A stretch of DNA of 64,000 bases from Closterium sp. Naga37s-1 (GCA_947471745.1 CANJKZ010000265.1:1-64000); one strand, 5' to 3'. Shown: positions 22,251 to 37,475, counted from the stretch's first letter. A program made the numbers and translations. Notes: a model not told the origin generated them from the sequence alone.

Positions 22251-22289
22251 TGCTTGGTGCGTGTAGAATCTAGTCACTCACCCGTAGAA

Positions 22290-22960
22290 GTGCGGTGATA
22301 TGGCTATGGGAACGAGGAGGAGAGAAGCAGTTACAAAAGGCAAGGCGTTACCCCCTCACTCGTAGCAGTGCGGTGCTGTAGCTATGGGACGGTTGCAAGC
22401 TCGTTCAATGAATCACCACACACGGTACAGAAGTGGAGGGGAGAGGAGCATGCAGCACTCTCACAGGCTCACATTAACAAGAGGCAAGGTATAGCCCACT
22501 TACCCGTAGCAGTGTGCTACTGTGGCTATGAGCCTGTCAACGAGTCCGTCTAGTGATTCACAACATACGCTACAGAAAAGGAGGGCAGAGGAGCATGCTG
22601 CATACACTCACGGGCTCACACTTACGAAGATGCAAGGTATAGCCCACTCATCGATTGCTGTGTGCTACTGTGGCTATGGGACCGTAAATGAGCCTGTCAA
22701 GTGATTTACAACACGCACTACAGAAAAGCAGGGGAGAGGAGCATGCTGCACACACTCACACTTACGAAGATGCAAGGTATAGCCCACTCATCGATTGCTG
22801 TGTGCTACTGTGGCTATGGGACCATAAATGAGCCTGTCAAGTGATTTACAACACGCGCTACAGAAAATCAGGGGAGAGGAGCATGCTGCACACACTCACA
22901 GACTCACATGCTCACAGGCTCACAGCTCATGTAATCACAGAATCATAGTTACAAATGCAA
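22290..22960. repeat. Tandem repeat of about 140-150 bp
   Basis: Four to five degenerate units share GCAAGGTATAGCCCACT, CTGTGGCTATGGGAC, ACAACACGC and GGGGAGAGGAGCATGC. Neighbouring GGTATAGCCC sites are spaced 148 and 140 bp. The same CTACAG and GTGATT words occur in the ~95-bp array just upstream, so the two may be related. No gene. Confidence 0.7.
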
Positions 22961-24034
22961 TACAGTATCCACTCACCCATAGAAGTATGCTGTTGTGGCT
23001 ATGGGGCGACCAACAATTTGGTTATTGAGAAGTCTCAAAACACTTCTTCAAACAGTTGGTTATTGAGAAGTCTCAAAGCCTTGTCTTTTTAGACTCTAGA
23101 CTCATTAACACAATTGCCAACATACACTATTTTTCCCCCCTCCCCTCCCCACCCCTCCTTCCCTTCCCCCCACTCCTCCCGCCTGCCACACACGCTCCAG
23201 TCAATGCTGATAAAATTTCTGCACATCACATGTGCCGTTGCTGTTGATTTGAAAGCAGACACTAGTAACTAGTCACGGCACGCTACCCTCCCCCACCCCC
23301 ACCCCCCACCCCCCACCCCCACCAGACAATGTTGATCAGGCAGAGACCTGAGTGGGTGAGGGGGCAGCAAGAGAAGGGAACGAGGGGGGAAGGGGTGGGT
23401 AGGGGAATAGAGGATGTGCTGGGTTGCATAAGGTGGGATGAGGCGGGGTGCGGTAACCGGTATGCTGGACATTTCCACAGAAGCACGGACATGGAATGAC
23501 CGGGACCGGGACCAGGCCGATCTTGTTGTGTGTACTCCCAGCACGGCCATACCCCACTCACTCACCTATTGCTGCAGACTTGAGTACCCTTCTCTTCTCT
23601 TCTCGTCTCTCACATTTTATGCCTCTTCCGGCTTGGCTTGAGAGGAGGGGACAAACTGGCCGATTTTTTTTTTGTGCAATCCCAGCACGGCCATACCCCA
23701 CTCACTCACCTATTGCTGCAGACTTGGCCCAGGAGGCAGGCAGCAGAAACAGCCCAACCGGGTTCTATGCACTCCCAGCACAGCTATACTCCCAGCACTC
23801 CTTCGTGGATACTTTAACGAATTGATAATATTTCCCATCTCATTTTGTAAGCTTCCGCCAGCATGGCTTGAGCAGGGGGCAAGAACGGGCCAGCTAGGTT
23901 ATATACCACATTCACCCACTACAGCCTAGCAGCAGGCACGTAACCAGTGACCTGACTTTTGAGACGTCTCAAAACAATGGGCCAGCTAGGGTATACACCC
24001 CATTCACCCACTACAACCTAGCAGCAGGTACGTA
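22961..24034. other. Host intergenic DNA with short repeats
   Basis: It contains pyrimidine-rich runs (23128-23185 and 23282-23322) and two copies of a block with CCCAGCACGGCCATACC (23536 and 23686). It also has two copies of a block with CACTACA(G/A)CCTAGCAGCAGG and the perfect palindrome TTTTGAGACGTCTCAAAA at 23957-23974. I see no gene. Confidence 0.6.
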
Positions 24035-24186
24035 CCAAAGAGAATCCAGAGAGAATCCAAAGTGAATCCAGAGAGAATCCAAAGAGAATCCAGAGAGAAT
24101 CCAGAGAGAATACAGAGAGAATCTAGAGAGAATCTAGAGAGAATCCAGAGAGAATCCAGAGAGAATCCAGAGAGAATCCAGAGAGT
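24035..24186. repeat. 12-bp minisatellite GAGAGAATCCAG
   Basis: About 12 units of a purine-rich 12-mer (AGAGAATCCAGA and variants with AAAG or TAGA). Confidence 0.85.
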
Positions 24187-24320
24187 GTAGATGAACTCGA
24201 TATAGAACTTGAGAGCATTTGCAGACATCATTGACACCACTGCACATCCGGTTTGCACTCGGTTGCACCCAACAGCATTGCATCCCATCTCATTCCACCA
24301 CACTCACCCCTGAACTATAG

Positions 24321-26387
<2,067 letters not shown>

Positions 26388-26502
26388 TCTCAAAGTTAGC
26401 GAACAACAGAATGGATGAACTAGCAAAGTGTTGGATACAAATAGGAAACCCTAGTATCTGTACCCTCTAGAATGCATCTCACTATAACTATTATATTTGA
26501 CA
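26388..26502 (-). repeat. Copia-C 3' LTR (115 bp)
   Basis: Plus-strand sequence TCTCAAAGTTAGC to ATTTGACA. It contains GAAACCCTAG (telobox) and GGATACAAA...CTGTACCC, a weakened form of the family hairpin. Purine tract to its right (GCCCCCATAGG on plus). Confidence 0.9.
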
Positions 26503-26709
26503 CGCCCCCATAGGCTAAGTGAGGGGCATCAAAACAAGCAGGGCAGACAAACGGTCACAAGACCAGTCAAGACAAGAAGCAAGGCAAGCTCAGGGTGGAT
26601 CTCAAGGACACCACACAAATTCCGAGCACAAGCAAGCGGCCACAAGGCCAGTTCAAGGGTTCACTATGATATATATGGGAAAACACAACAAGCAGAGCAA
26701 GTAACAAGT

Positions 26710-29700
26710 CTACAGCAACCGAGGGCCTACCTCAACAAGCCCCAACTGCACACAGAACCTGTGGTGGTCACCAAGCGCCAGGGCCTTGGTGAAGACGTAT
26801 GCAGTGTTGGCCTCTGAGGCCACAAAGTCCAGGCGTGCCTGGCCGTGTCGCTGCAGCTCTCGCAGGAGGAAGTACCTCACGTCAATATGCTTCACTCTGC
26901 TCTCCAGTCGAGGCTCTCGATTGAGGAGGATCATAGCCTTGTTGTCAGCGTACAAGGTCGCTGCAAAGCGAGGCCGCTCACCAAGGTCGGCGAGCAAGAA
27001 GGTCAACCAGCGAAGCTCCTGTGTCGCCATGGCATCAGCGTAAATCTCTGCCTCTGCACTGGAAGTAGCCACAGACAACGACCGTGTAGACCTCTAAGGC
27101 ACAGCACCAGCACCCAGACTGAAGCAGTAACCCTGAGTCGAGCGCTGAGTCTCCACGTCGTCAGTGTAGGAAGAGTCGCAGTGACCAGTCAACGCCACTG
27201 GCTGAGTCCCTTCAAGCACAAGCCCCATGCCTGATGTAGTCGCCAGGTACTTCGCCACCCTCACAGCAGCTGTCCAGTGGACATGACGGTGTCTCTCAGT
27301 CGCAACAAAGCGAGAAAGTATGTTGAGGGGAAAGGCGAGGTCCGGCCGAGTACAAGTCATCAGGTATATGAGGCAGCCCACCAGCTCTACATAGGGACCA
27401 CTGGACTCAAAAGGCTCGTCGGGAAAGGGGCCAGTGAGTCTGTGGTCAACAGCAAGAAGTGTGGGCTGTGTGGTGGAGAACTGGAAGTCAAACCGCCGAA
27501 GGACCTGCTGCACCATGTGTGACTGAGTCAGTGTGATGGTGTGAGCGGCTCTGTCCGTGGTGATCTGCAGGCCAAGGTAGCGCTGCAGTTCACCTAGGTC
27601 AGAACACATGTGTCTCTTCTGTAGTTCCGACTTCACCTGAGCCAGAGCTGCCCTGTTTGCTGTGGCAAAGACGAAGTCGTCGACGTACACTAGTATAAAG
27701 AAAGGAGTGGAACCAGTGCGAACAAACAGCGACAGGTCGGCAGAGGAAGGACAAAACCCAAGGTCACGAAGCGTGGAGCGAAGAGTATCGTGCCACTCAC
27801 GGGGCGACTGGCGGAGACTGTAGACTGGCCGTCTCAGGCTCCACTGGGTCCCAGGTGGGAAGGTGTCAGTGAAGCCAGGAGGGCGGCGCAGCCAGATCTC
27901 CTCGTGTAGTCGGCCCTGGAAAAACGCAGTAGAGAAGTCAAGGGAGTGCAGCTCGTAGTCTCGTTGTGCTGCTACGTGCAGTAACACCCGAAGAGTAGTC
28001 ATCTTCGGGGTCGGGGCGAAGGTCTGGAAGAAGTCAACTCCCTCACGCTGATCGAAACCCCTAGCCACGTAGCGTGCCTTGAACACAGGCGGTGAACTAG
28101 GCGGCCGCTTCACCTTGAAGAGCCACATGCCATCGACTACGTTCGCCCTCGGAGGGGGAACTGCGTCGACGTAGATGCCTGTGGATCTCCGAGACGCTAA
28201 CTCCGAAGCCATAGCCGCTTTCCACTGTGAGGCCCACGCCCCTGACACTGCCTCGCGGTAAGTGCGAGGAGTCGGTATGTCAAGGGCGTCGGGGTCTCCC
28301 TCAGGGGATAGCAGCATGGCACAGACAGAGGGAGAAGCGGCTGCACAGTACTCTAGCTCAGACTCTCTGTCCTCTAGGACGTCACAGCCAAGGGAAAACC
28401 CACCCCCGATGGACAGAGGATGGGAGGGAGGAGCTTGCACCACACGGGTGGTGTAGTCAAGGCGACTGGCGGCAGCAAACTCAGCGACAGCTGCAGTGAG
28501 AGCCGAGACAGACTACGGAGGCGGGAACGGGAGACGAGTGACGAGCACGCGGAGGACAGGGACGGATACGAGAGTGCAAAACAACAGGTGGAGGAGACTG
28601 CGGTGGAGGAGAAGACCAGACCGCCGGACTGGCCCAGGAGGAGGAAACGTGGGACCAAACGCTGGAGGGGACGGAGTGTGAATAGGAGGAGAGGAGGGAA
28701 GACCAAGGGCCCGAAGGCCACTCACGGGTGGGAACAATTGCCGCTCCAGAGGGAGCTGCTGTGGTCGCAAGTGCGGCGGCGGTGTCTGCTGCTGCTGCGG
28801 CTGCGGCTGTTGCTGCTGCTGCTGCTGCTGTTGCTCCAGCAGGTCCAACCGCCGCAACTCCTGCCGCTCCCTCTCCAACAGCACATGCTCCTCACGCTCA
28901 CGCCGACGGGGCGCGTGGAGACGCGTGTCGTGGCGGAGGGGAGGTGGAGTGGACTCCGCAGAACCAGTGTCTCCAGCTCCAGGCTCCTCAGAACCAGCAC
29001 CTCCAGTGCCAGCGCCTCCAGCACTAGCACCCCCAGCTCCAGCACCCCCAGTGCCAGCGCCTCCAGCACCGGCACCCCCAGAATTAGCACCTCCAGTGCC
29101 AGCACCTCCAACTCCAGCACCCCCAGAAATAGCACCTCCTGCGCCAGCACTTCCAGCTTCAGCACCCCTCAAACGAGCACCCCCAGACCGAGCACCGCCA
29201 GCAGCAGCACCACCAGCTCCAACACCAACCGAGTCCACAGGAACCTATCGCGGAAGTGCCGAAGGCTGCTGAGGGGACTGTGAGGAGGACTGCGGGGAGG
29301 GAGACGCTACCTGATGCGCGACTGAGGGTAGAGGGGTAGCGTGGGACACACCAGACGGGGCAGGACCAGGGGGGGGCGGGGGTACAGGAGGAGCGGGAGC
29401 AGGAGGAGGAGAGGGTGCGAGGAAGAGGGGGGGAGGGGGTACCGGGAAACCTCGATAGAGGTACCGGGTGTAGTAAGACACGGACTCGTCAAACCGGACG
29501 TCACGGGAGTCTAGGAACTGGTGGAGGGGAGGGTGGTAAAAGGAGCAGTCGGCAGAGTCCACTGGGAAACCAAGGAAGACACAGGGGACGGCGCGTGCCG
29601 AGACCTTGTCCGCGGAGGTGTCGCGAACAACCGCAAGGCAGCCCCAGACACGAAAGACCGACCCAACACCAGGGGACCCGGTCCAAAGACTGGTCGGTGA

Positions 29701-30019
29701 AGCCTCGGGTCGTGAGACGCGCGGCTGGAGGTTCAGCTGGTGTGCGGCGTAGCGAACCGCATAGGGCCACAGAAAATGGGGCGCACGGGCATGGATCATG
29801 GACGTGCGAGCAATGTCCATGACCAAGCCAATGCGGCGCTCAGCAACCCCATTCTTCTGTGGGGACTCTGGAAGCGTCCAGGACTATACGATGCCCTGTT
29901 CGCCGCAGAATCCGGCAAGAACGTCGGAGCGAAACTCGCCCCCACGGTCGGAGTGTAGACAACTGACACGACGACCACGAGTGCCCTCAGTGGCCAGAAG
30001 CCACCGGATCAGCGTAGCA
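26710..30019 (-). pseudogene. Copia-C pol, downstream part (integrase core to RNase H)
   Basis: Continuation of C after the copia-B insertion. It has the second integrase Asp in HSDRGGEF, the Glu in QKNGVAERRIG, the integrase C-terminus, and a Gly/Ala spacer of GGAGTGGA-type units (28722-29240). RT follows with FSTAFFQG and YVDD, and RNase H with AEAEIYADAM and ANTAYVFTKAL. The frame is preserved throughout but has four in-frame TAG codons (29884-29886 at a Gln site, 29245-29247, 28513-28515, and 27094-27096 at a Trp site); it ends with TAG at 26710-26712. No TAA or TGA interrupts it. Inactive. Confidence 0.9.
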
Positions 30020-30024
30020 GTCAC
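30020..30024. repeat. Copia-B target duplication GTCAC (left)
   Basis: GTCAC here and at 37476-37480 flank copia-B. Removing B and one copy restores a continuous integrase coding frame of copia-C. Confidence 0.95.
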
Positions 30025-30150
30025 TGTGAAGAAATGAGGAATGAATGCACTGGCAAACAGGTGGGTACAAGTAGGAAAACCTAAAAGTGTTGTACCCCAT
30101 ATTGTCTACCCCACTACAGCCTACACAGACTATAGCATATGAGTCTGACA
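30025..30150 (-). repeat. Copia-B 3' LTR (126 bp)
   Basis: Identical to the copy at 37350-37475. It contains GGGTACAA...TTGTACCC. Followed on its right by CACCCCCATAGGC, the complement of the purine tract. Confidence 0.95.
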
Positions 30151-30347
30151 CACCCCCATAGGCAAAGTGGGGGAGAACAAGAGGTCACAAGACCAGTCAA
30201 GCAAAGCAAAGCAAGCTCAGGGTGGATCACAACGTCACCACACATTCCGAGCACAAGTTCAAGGCCACAAGGCCAGTTCACATGCAAGATCATATATAAA
30301 GGTAAACAAGCAAGTGCAGGTATAGAAAGATCACAGTACAAGCAAGG

Positions 30348-33300
30348 TCAAGAAGTGAGCAAGTGAGGCCAAGTAGGCACAAGACCTAGCATCGTACAGC
30401 AGCGCTGATGATCACAAGGCGGAAGTGCCTTGGTAAAGATATCAGCAGTGTTGGCCTCAGAGGCCACGTAAGCAAGGCGCAGCTGACCACGCTGCTGCAG
30501 CTCACGAGCAAGGAAGTAGCGAAGAGCAATGTGCTTCGTTCTGTGCTCCAGTCTGTGCTCCCGACACAAGGCCAGCATGACCTTGTTGTCTATGTACAGA
30601 ACTGGAGGAGAACGAGGCGGCTCTCCTAGGTCAGTCAGCAGGTAGGTGAGCCAGCGTAGCTCCTGAGCAGCCATGGCCCCCGCGTAGATCTCAGCCTCAC
30701 AGCTGGAGCCGAGAACAGAAGACGAGCGAGTAGACCGCCACGAAACAGAGCCGGAACCAAGGCTGAAGGTGTAACCCTGTGACGACCGCTGCGTAGCCTG
30801 GTCGTCAGCCCAAGAAGCGTCTGCATGACCTGTGAGGACCACTGAACGCCGCCCTCCAAGCACTAGCCCCATGCCCGACGTACTGCACAAGTAGCGCAAC
30901 ACCCTCTTCGCTGCAGCCATGTGCTCTGGTCGGTGTCTCCCAGGAGCAACATAGCGTGCCAAGATGCTAAGAGGGTATGCAAGGTCAGGTCGTGTGCAGG
31001 TCATCAGGTACATGAGGCAGCCAACAAGCTCTGGGTACGGGCCACTCGGCTCTACGGACTCATCCGAAGGCAGAGCTGAGAGCGAGTGGCGAGTAGACAG
31101 AGGAGTGGCCTGAGGCGAGGAGTACGTGAAGTCGAAGCGCTGAAGGACCTGCTGCACCATGTGTGACTAAGTCAGGGTAATGGTGCGCTGTGCTCTGTCC
31201 CGGGTGATCTGCAAGCCAAGGTAGCTGCGCAGTTCACCCAGGTCTGTGCACGTGTGTCTCTTCTGCAGCTCGGACTTCACGTGGGCGAGTCCAGCAGTGT
31301 CAGCAGTGGCAAAGACCAAGTCGTCAACGTACACGAGGATGTAGAACGGCGGCAAAGAGGTGTCGGTGCGCAGAAACAGCGACGGGTCAGCAGTAGAAGG
31401 AGCAAACCCAAGAGCCGCAAGTGTAGTCCTCTGTGTGTCGTGCCACTCACGGGGCGCCTGGCGGAGACCGTAGACTGGCCGCCGGAGGCTCCACTGGGTA
31501 CCAGGAGGAAACGACCCAGTGAAGCCAGGTGGGCGGCGCAGCCAGATCTCCTCGTGCAGGCTGCCCTGCAGGAAAGCTGTGCTGAAGTCAAGAGAGTGAA
31601 GCTCGTAGTCGCGCTGAGCGGCTATGTGCAGCAGCACCCGAAGAGTGGTCATCTTCGGGGTGGGAGAGAAGGTCTGAAAGTAGTCAACTCCCTGCCGCTG
31701 ACTGAAGCCTCGAGCCACGTAATGCGCCTTGAAGACAGGCGGAGAACCCGGCGGCCGCTTCACCCTGAAAATCCACATGCCACTGACGATGTTCGCCCCA
31801 GGCGGGGGAACCTCGTCGACGTAGGTGCCTGTGGACTTCCAGGAAGCCATCTCTGCGTCCATGGCTGACTGCCACTGTGAGGAGTAGGGACCCTCGATCG
31901 CCTCAGCGTACGATTGAGGAGTCGGGATATCTGGTGCATCCGGGTCTCCCTCAGGGGCAATCAGCGTGGACACGAGATGAGGCAAAGCAGGAGCAAAACA
32001 CTGGAACTCCTCCTGCCTCTCCTCAAGGACGTCCATGCTAAGAGCACACTCACCCCCGACGGACGGAGGACAGACAGACTCAGACTCAGCAACAAGACTA
32101 GCGGCGTAGTCTAGACGACAGCGAGCAGCAAAGTCGACAAGCTCAGCAACCAAGGCAGACCCAGCAGTGGACTCAAAGGAATGGTCAGTGACAACAGTAG
32201 CCAGGAGACGCGTGACAGTAGGACTGGCAGCACGAAGAGAGTCAGAATCCGGGTCAGCGAGAACAGGAAGAGAGGACTCTGGAGGAGACGGCAACGGAAC
32301 ACGCAAAGGAGCAGTGGACGGACGCAGTGCCATCTGGTGTGTGCCTGGGACCGCAGGAGGACGCGGACGCGGAGCACGACTACTAGTGCGAGCAGCACGA
32401 ACAGGCGACGCAGGACGAGACGCCGGCTCACGACGCTCAGCAAGACCTCCAGTAGGACCAGTGTAGGGAGAAGGAGCAGGCAGGGGGGAGGCGGGCTGTA
32501 ACTGTGACCGCTACTGGACAGGCTGTGGACACTCTAAGGGAGGAGCAGGACCAGTAGAGGGTGGGAGACCAAGAACCTGCTCAAGGAGCGGAACGAAGTA
32601 CGGCCGCGGCCGCGCAGCGCCGCCAGAACCAGCAGGGACAGCACCAGTACCCCCAGCGGCAGCACTAGCGCCAGCAGCACCTCCAGCTCTAACAGCGCCA
32701 ACTCCAGCACCCTCAGAAGCACCAGCGCCAGCAGCACCTCCAGCGCCAACACCCCCAGCAGCTCCAGCTCCAGCAGCTCCAGCTCCAGCAGCTCCAGCAG
32801 TACCAACTCCAGCAGGACCGCCAGCCCCAGTACCGCCAGCAGCTCCAGCAGTACCTCCAGCAGGACCAACTCCAGCAGCCCCAGCAGCAACCCCAGTCCC
32901 AGCAGCTCCAGTACCGCTAGTACGAGCACCTCCAGGACCAGCAGCAACAGTAGCACCTCCAGCTCCAGCAGCACGGCTCCAGTGCCGGGCAAACCACTCG
33001 CGCAGCTCCTGCGGAGAGGGTAGCTCCCGCCTCGACGAAGCACCCGAAGGGCCCCCAAACCCAGCACCGCCAGAGGCCACACGAGCAGACCCAACACCCC
33101 CAGGCTCCGCACCCCCAGGCTCAGCACCCCCAGGCTCCGCACCCCCAGGCTCCGCACCCCCAGGCTCAGCACCCCCAGACTCAGCACCCCCAGGCTCAGC
33201 ACCCCTAGCAGCACCAGAGTCAACATCTACCTCGACAGGCTCGACTGCGTCTACCTGGGACACACCTGACGGGGCAGGACCCTGAGGGGGGAGAGGGTCT

Positions 33301-36271
33301 ACCGGGGGAGGACCTGGCGCAAGGAAGAGCGGCGGCGGGGGGAGGGGCGCAGTGCGGTAGGGGAAGAGACGGTAGTAAGGCACCGACTCGTCAAAGGTGA
33401 CGTCCTGGGAGGACAGAACACGGCGCGAGGTGGGGTGGTAAAACTGCCAACCAGGCGCGTCAGGGGGGAAGCCAAGGAAGACACAGGGAACAGCACGGGG
33501 GGACAGCTTGTCCGCAGACAAGTCGCGGACAAACGCCCGAGATCCCCAGACACGAAACGCAGACGCATCGCCAACCTTCCCCGTCCACCGCAAGGTGGGG
33601 GAGGTCTCTGGCAAGGAGACCCGGGGCTGAAGGTTGAGCTGATGCGCTGCGTACTGAACCGCAAACGGCCACAGAAAATGGGGAGCAGCCGCATGGATCA
33701 TGGACGTACGAGCGACGTCCATGACCATGCCAATGCGGCGCTCAGCAATCCCATTTTGCTGTGGAAAGGCCGGAAGCGTGAAGGTCTGGCGGATGCCCTG
33801 TGCACGACAGAAGGCTCCCAGACGGGCAGAGGAAAACTCCCCGCCTCTGTCAGAGTGCAGACGCAGAACAGGAAAGTCCGAGCCGAAACTCTCTCTGAGC
33901 TGGAGACGAGCTGCGCGGATCCAGTCGATCAACACCTCAGTGACGTCACCCTTGCTGCGCAAGGGGAACACCGTGGTGTAACGCGAGAAGTCGTCAACCA
34001 CCAACAGGAAGTAACGCTCGTGACCCTGGCCACGGACGCGGGCGGGGCCCCACACGTCCATGTGAAGAGTCTGCAGCGGAGCCTCTGTCGGAGGAAACTC
34101 GGAGGAGTGAGGGGCGGCGCGCTGCCGCCCCTCGACGCAGGGAACGCAGGTAGGGGCAGGCCCCGGAGGGAGGGGAGGGAGGGACCGGGGGAGACCAGTG
34201 ACAAGGTAACGGGAGGCCATGCCTCGGAGACGAGGCAGGGAGGGGTGACCAAGGCGGTGGTGCCAGAGGAGAGTCTGGTGGGACAGGAGACGACACGAGC
34301 AGGGAGCAGACTCAGGACCAGACCTGGACGCTGCAGCAAACACCTGACCCGACGCAGCTACCTGACCAGACTCAGCAACCGGAGGAGACTCAGTAGTCAG
34401 TGTGTACAGGCTCGACCCTGGCTGACAGGTAAACGTGGCCAAGTGTCGGCCCGTCCGAGCACACGTACAGTGGGTCACCCGCTGACTCGCAGGAGTGAAC
34501 TGTTCAACCCCCCCATCCTGTAGATCAGCACCACTCACCAAGTTCGTAGAGAACGAGGGGAGGTAGAGACCTGACAGGGTGCCAGAGGGGGCCGCCGGAC
34601 ACGGTAAGACAGTGGAGAAGTGGGCAAGGACAGGACCCCCAGAGGGGTCCGCCAGGGAGACCGCAACTGGCCGACTAAGCGGCGCAAGCGTGGTGCGGTC
34701 TCGAAAGAAGGAGCGGGAAGCACCCGAGTCAAGGGTGAAGGTGTGCAAGGCCTGAGCCGACGTGGTACCTGAGAGAGCAGACTCACCAGCACCTGGGGCA
34801 GCAGACGCACTAGCACCTAGAGCAGCAGCCTCACCAGCACCTAGAGCAGCAGCCTCACCAGCACCTAGAGCAGCAGCCTCAATGCCCGGGTCAGGCGGAA
34901 CACACAGGTAACAGTCACCCTCATCACTAGTAGACACAACATACATGGCAGCAAGAATGGCATCATAATCTAGATCAAAGATTGCAACCCCCGACCTAAG
35001 CAGCTCGCCCCAGCGGGAGATCTCAGTGGCGTCAGGGAACTGGAGACGCCAAGCGTCTGTCAGGCGGCCGAAGCAGCGCTGGGTGGTGTGCGGGCCACCG
35101 CACGGCTCACCAGTGCGGTCGCCGGTACGGAGGACGTAGGCACAAGGACCAGTACCCCCACCCCGCTGACGCGCAGCGTACCACTCAGGAAGCTGCTGGG
35201 GGGGCGGGGTCTCACGAGTGCGCTGCTGCTGCTGGCGCTGACCACCACCGAAGCCGCCCCGCTGCGCAGAGCCACCCCGACCAGCTCCACCTCCGCCGCC
35301 GCCACCTCCGCCACCGCCGCCACCGCCTCCTCCTCCGCTCCCACCGCCACCGCCGCCGCCGCCTCCGCCTCCACCGCCGCCACCGAAGCCCCCACCCCTG
35401 CCACCACTCCCACCGCCACCCCCACTCCCTCCGCCGCCTCCACCGCCACCTCCACCGCCCCCGCCAGCCCCTCCAGCGCCCTTGCCCCCCTTGCCCTTGC
35501 CGGTGCAGCGTCTCCCGCTAGGGGCAGACGCAGCGCCGACCGACTCGGTGCCAACGAAGTCGACGGCAGCAGCAGAGGCAACAGAGGGCAAAAGGGGGGA
35601 GGGGGAGCACCCCTCAAAGAAGGGGGCACGAGGGTCACCACGAGAGGCTCCTACAGCGACTATACTCTTCTCAGCTGCCAGGAGGCGCTCCTCGAGGAGG
35701 TCAACGGTGAGTGCGGTGGGGCAAACAGAGAAGAAGTGGTCCCTGACCGAGCGAAGGGAGTCAGGGAGCCGGGTGACTATGTAGTAGAGGGTGATGTACA
35801 TGGGGGGGGGTTCTTGGCGCAGAACTCAGCAGGAAGTGCAGCGCGGTAGCGGGTGTCACTAGTGCGAAGGTGCGTAATGAGGTCAGCGACTGTGGGAAAG
35901 GCGGCGAGGTCAGGAAACAGGTACGGCAGCATGAGGCGGCTAAGGGCAGCAGTGGCAGGGGAAGAGTAGCGTGCAACTACAGCGTCGTACAAGGTCTTAG
36001 CACTCTTGTACTGACTAAAGTGCGCGCGCTCAGTGGACGGTAAGTGACTACGCACAGCAAGACGGGCAGCAGCATCGCGTGTGGCCCACTGTGAGCGAAC
36101 AGTGCTGTCAGCATCGGCAGCAGGGGCAGCAGAGGCGCCAGACGTGAGATCGAACAGTGAGAGACCGTCCTTCCTATCGCACTGTAGGAAAAGCTGTAAA
36201 TCATCGACCCAGACCTCAAAGTCAACAGCCCGACCCTCAGCATCAAAGACTAGAACGCTAGGGGTAGCCAT
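30348..36271 (-). pseudogene. Copia-B gag-pol polyprotein, three interruptions
   Basis: The ATG at 36271 (MATPSVLVFDAEGRAVDFEV) opens the capsid-type Gag. The frame breaks at a run of nine G/C (35802-35810) immediately before an internal ATG at 35801 (MYITLYYIVTRLPD). From there: poly-Gly, PQQLPEWYA, zinc knuckle C-X13-C-X3-H-X4-C, protease DSGAS, integrase HHCC and D-D-35-E, pentad spacer, and PQELREWFARHW. RT has YVDD and RNase H ends with ANTADIFTKAL and TGA. In-frame TAGs are at 32511-32513 (TCG Ser in relatives) and 31167-31169 (CAG Gln in relatives). Every catalytic motif is intact, so this is a near-functional sequence with three point lesions. Confidence 0.93.
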
Positions 36272-37349
36272 GACAGCAGTGGCAGCAGGCTAGGGGCAGC
36301 AGTAGCAGGCGTGGCTCGGCAGTGCTCTCACCAGGGCTGGTAGGTAGGGGCCGGCAAGCGGTGGGGCAGGGCCGAGGCGCGTCGGCAGGGACAGAGCCGC
36401 GACCGCGGCGGCAGCTCCTGCTGTCAGTGGCGGCGGCAGTCGCGGCTGTCGGCGGCGACGGCTGCTGCTGGTGGCGGCCGCCGCTGCTGTCGGCGGCGTC
36501 TGCTGCCGTCGGCTGCTGCGGGTGGCGGCGGCGGCTGCTGCTGGCGGCGGCTGCTGCTGGTGGCGGAGGAGCCGAGAAGGGGCCGGGAAGGGTGGCGACG
36601 GGGCCACGAAGGGCGGCGACGGGGCTGAGAAGGGGCCGCGAGGGGCCTCGAAGGGCGGCGACGGGGCCGCTAGGGGCGGCGACGGGGCCACGAAGGGGCC
36701 GCGAGGGGCCAAGAAGGGCGGCGACGGGGCCGCTAGGGGCGGCGACGGGGCCGCGAAGGGAGGCGACGGGGCCAAGAAGGGGCGGCGACGGGGCCGCGAA
36801 GGAGCCGCGAGGGGCCTCGAAGGGCGGCGACGGGGCCGCTAGGGGCGGCGACGGGGCCGCGAAGGAGCCGCGAGGGGCCTCGAAGGGCGGCGACGGGACC
36901 GATAGGGGCGGCGACGGGGCCGCGAAGGGCGGCAACGGGGCCGCTAGGGGCGGCGACGGGGCCGCGAAGGGCGGCGACGGGGCCGTAACGGGCGGCGACG
37001 GGGCCGCGAGGGGCGGAAACGGAGCCGCGAGGGGCGGCGACGGGGCCGCTAGGGGCGGCGACGGGGCCGCGAAGGGTGGCGACGGGGCCACTAGGGGTGG
37101 CGACGGGGCCGCGAGGGGCGGCGACGGGCCGCGAAGGGCGGCGACGGGGCTGCTAGGGGTGGCGCGAGGGGCCGTGAGAGGGGCCTCTAGAAGGGCGCGA
37201 CGGGCCGCTAAGGGCAGGGGACGCGACGAGAGGGCGGCCCACGGGGCGCGCCTCGGGCAGGGGCGACTCGCGCTCCGGTCAGAAAAAAATTTCGATTTTC
37301 AGTGGTGGGCCCTAGGAAGCGTTCCCACTAGGGAACCTGCTCTATACCA
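36272..37349 (-). repeat. Copia-B leader with GC-rich minisatellite
   Basis: 36560-37215 consists of about 30 degenerate 18-24-bp units with the core GGGCGGCGACGGGGCCGC. 37270-37349 carries the family leader module: an A-run, GGGCCC, the GTTCCC hairpin and the primer site complement. No gene. Confidence 0.85.
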
Positions 37350-37475
37350 TGTGAAGAAATGAGGAATGAATGCACTGGCAAACAGGTGGGTACAAGTAGG
37401 AAAACCTAAAAGTGTTGTACCCCATATTGTCTACCCCACTACAGCCTACACAGACTATAGCATATGAGTCTGACA
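37350..37475 (-). repeat. Copia-B 5' LTR (126 bp)
   Basis: Identical to 30025-30150. On the minus strand it is followed directly by TGGTATAGAGCAGG. Confidence 0.95.

Larger units (their letters stand above)
30025..37475 (-). mobile_element. Copia-B: full-length, very young Ty1/copia element
   Basis: 126-bp LTRs at 30025-30150 and 37350-37475 are identical base for base, with TSD GTCAC. It has the primer site TGGTATAGAGCAGG, a minisatellite leader, a complete gag-pol order, and a GGGGG tract before the 3' LTR. Zero LTR divergence implies a very recent insertion. Yet the polyprotein carries a one-base shift at the poly-C tract and two TAG codons. It was therefore either mobilised in trans, or these interruptions are tolerated. 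Confidence 0.96.

Noticed and set aside
32534..35849. Many antisense and alternative-frame ORFs over gag-pol (for example 33435-34523, 35088-35849)
   Set aside because: They recur wherever the same retroelement protein is encoded on the other strand, and have skewed composition; shadows of the GC-rich polyprotein.
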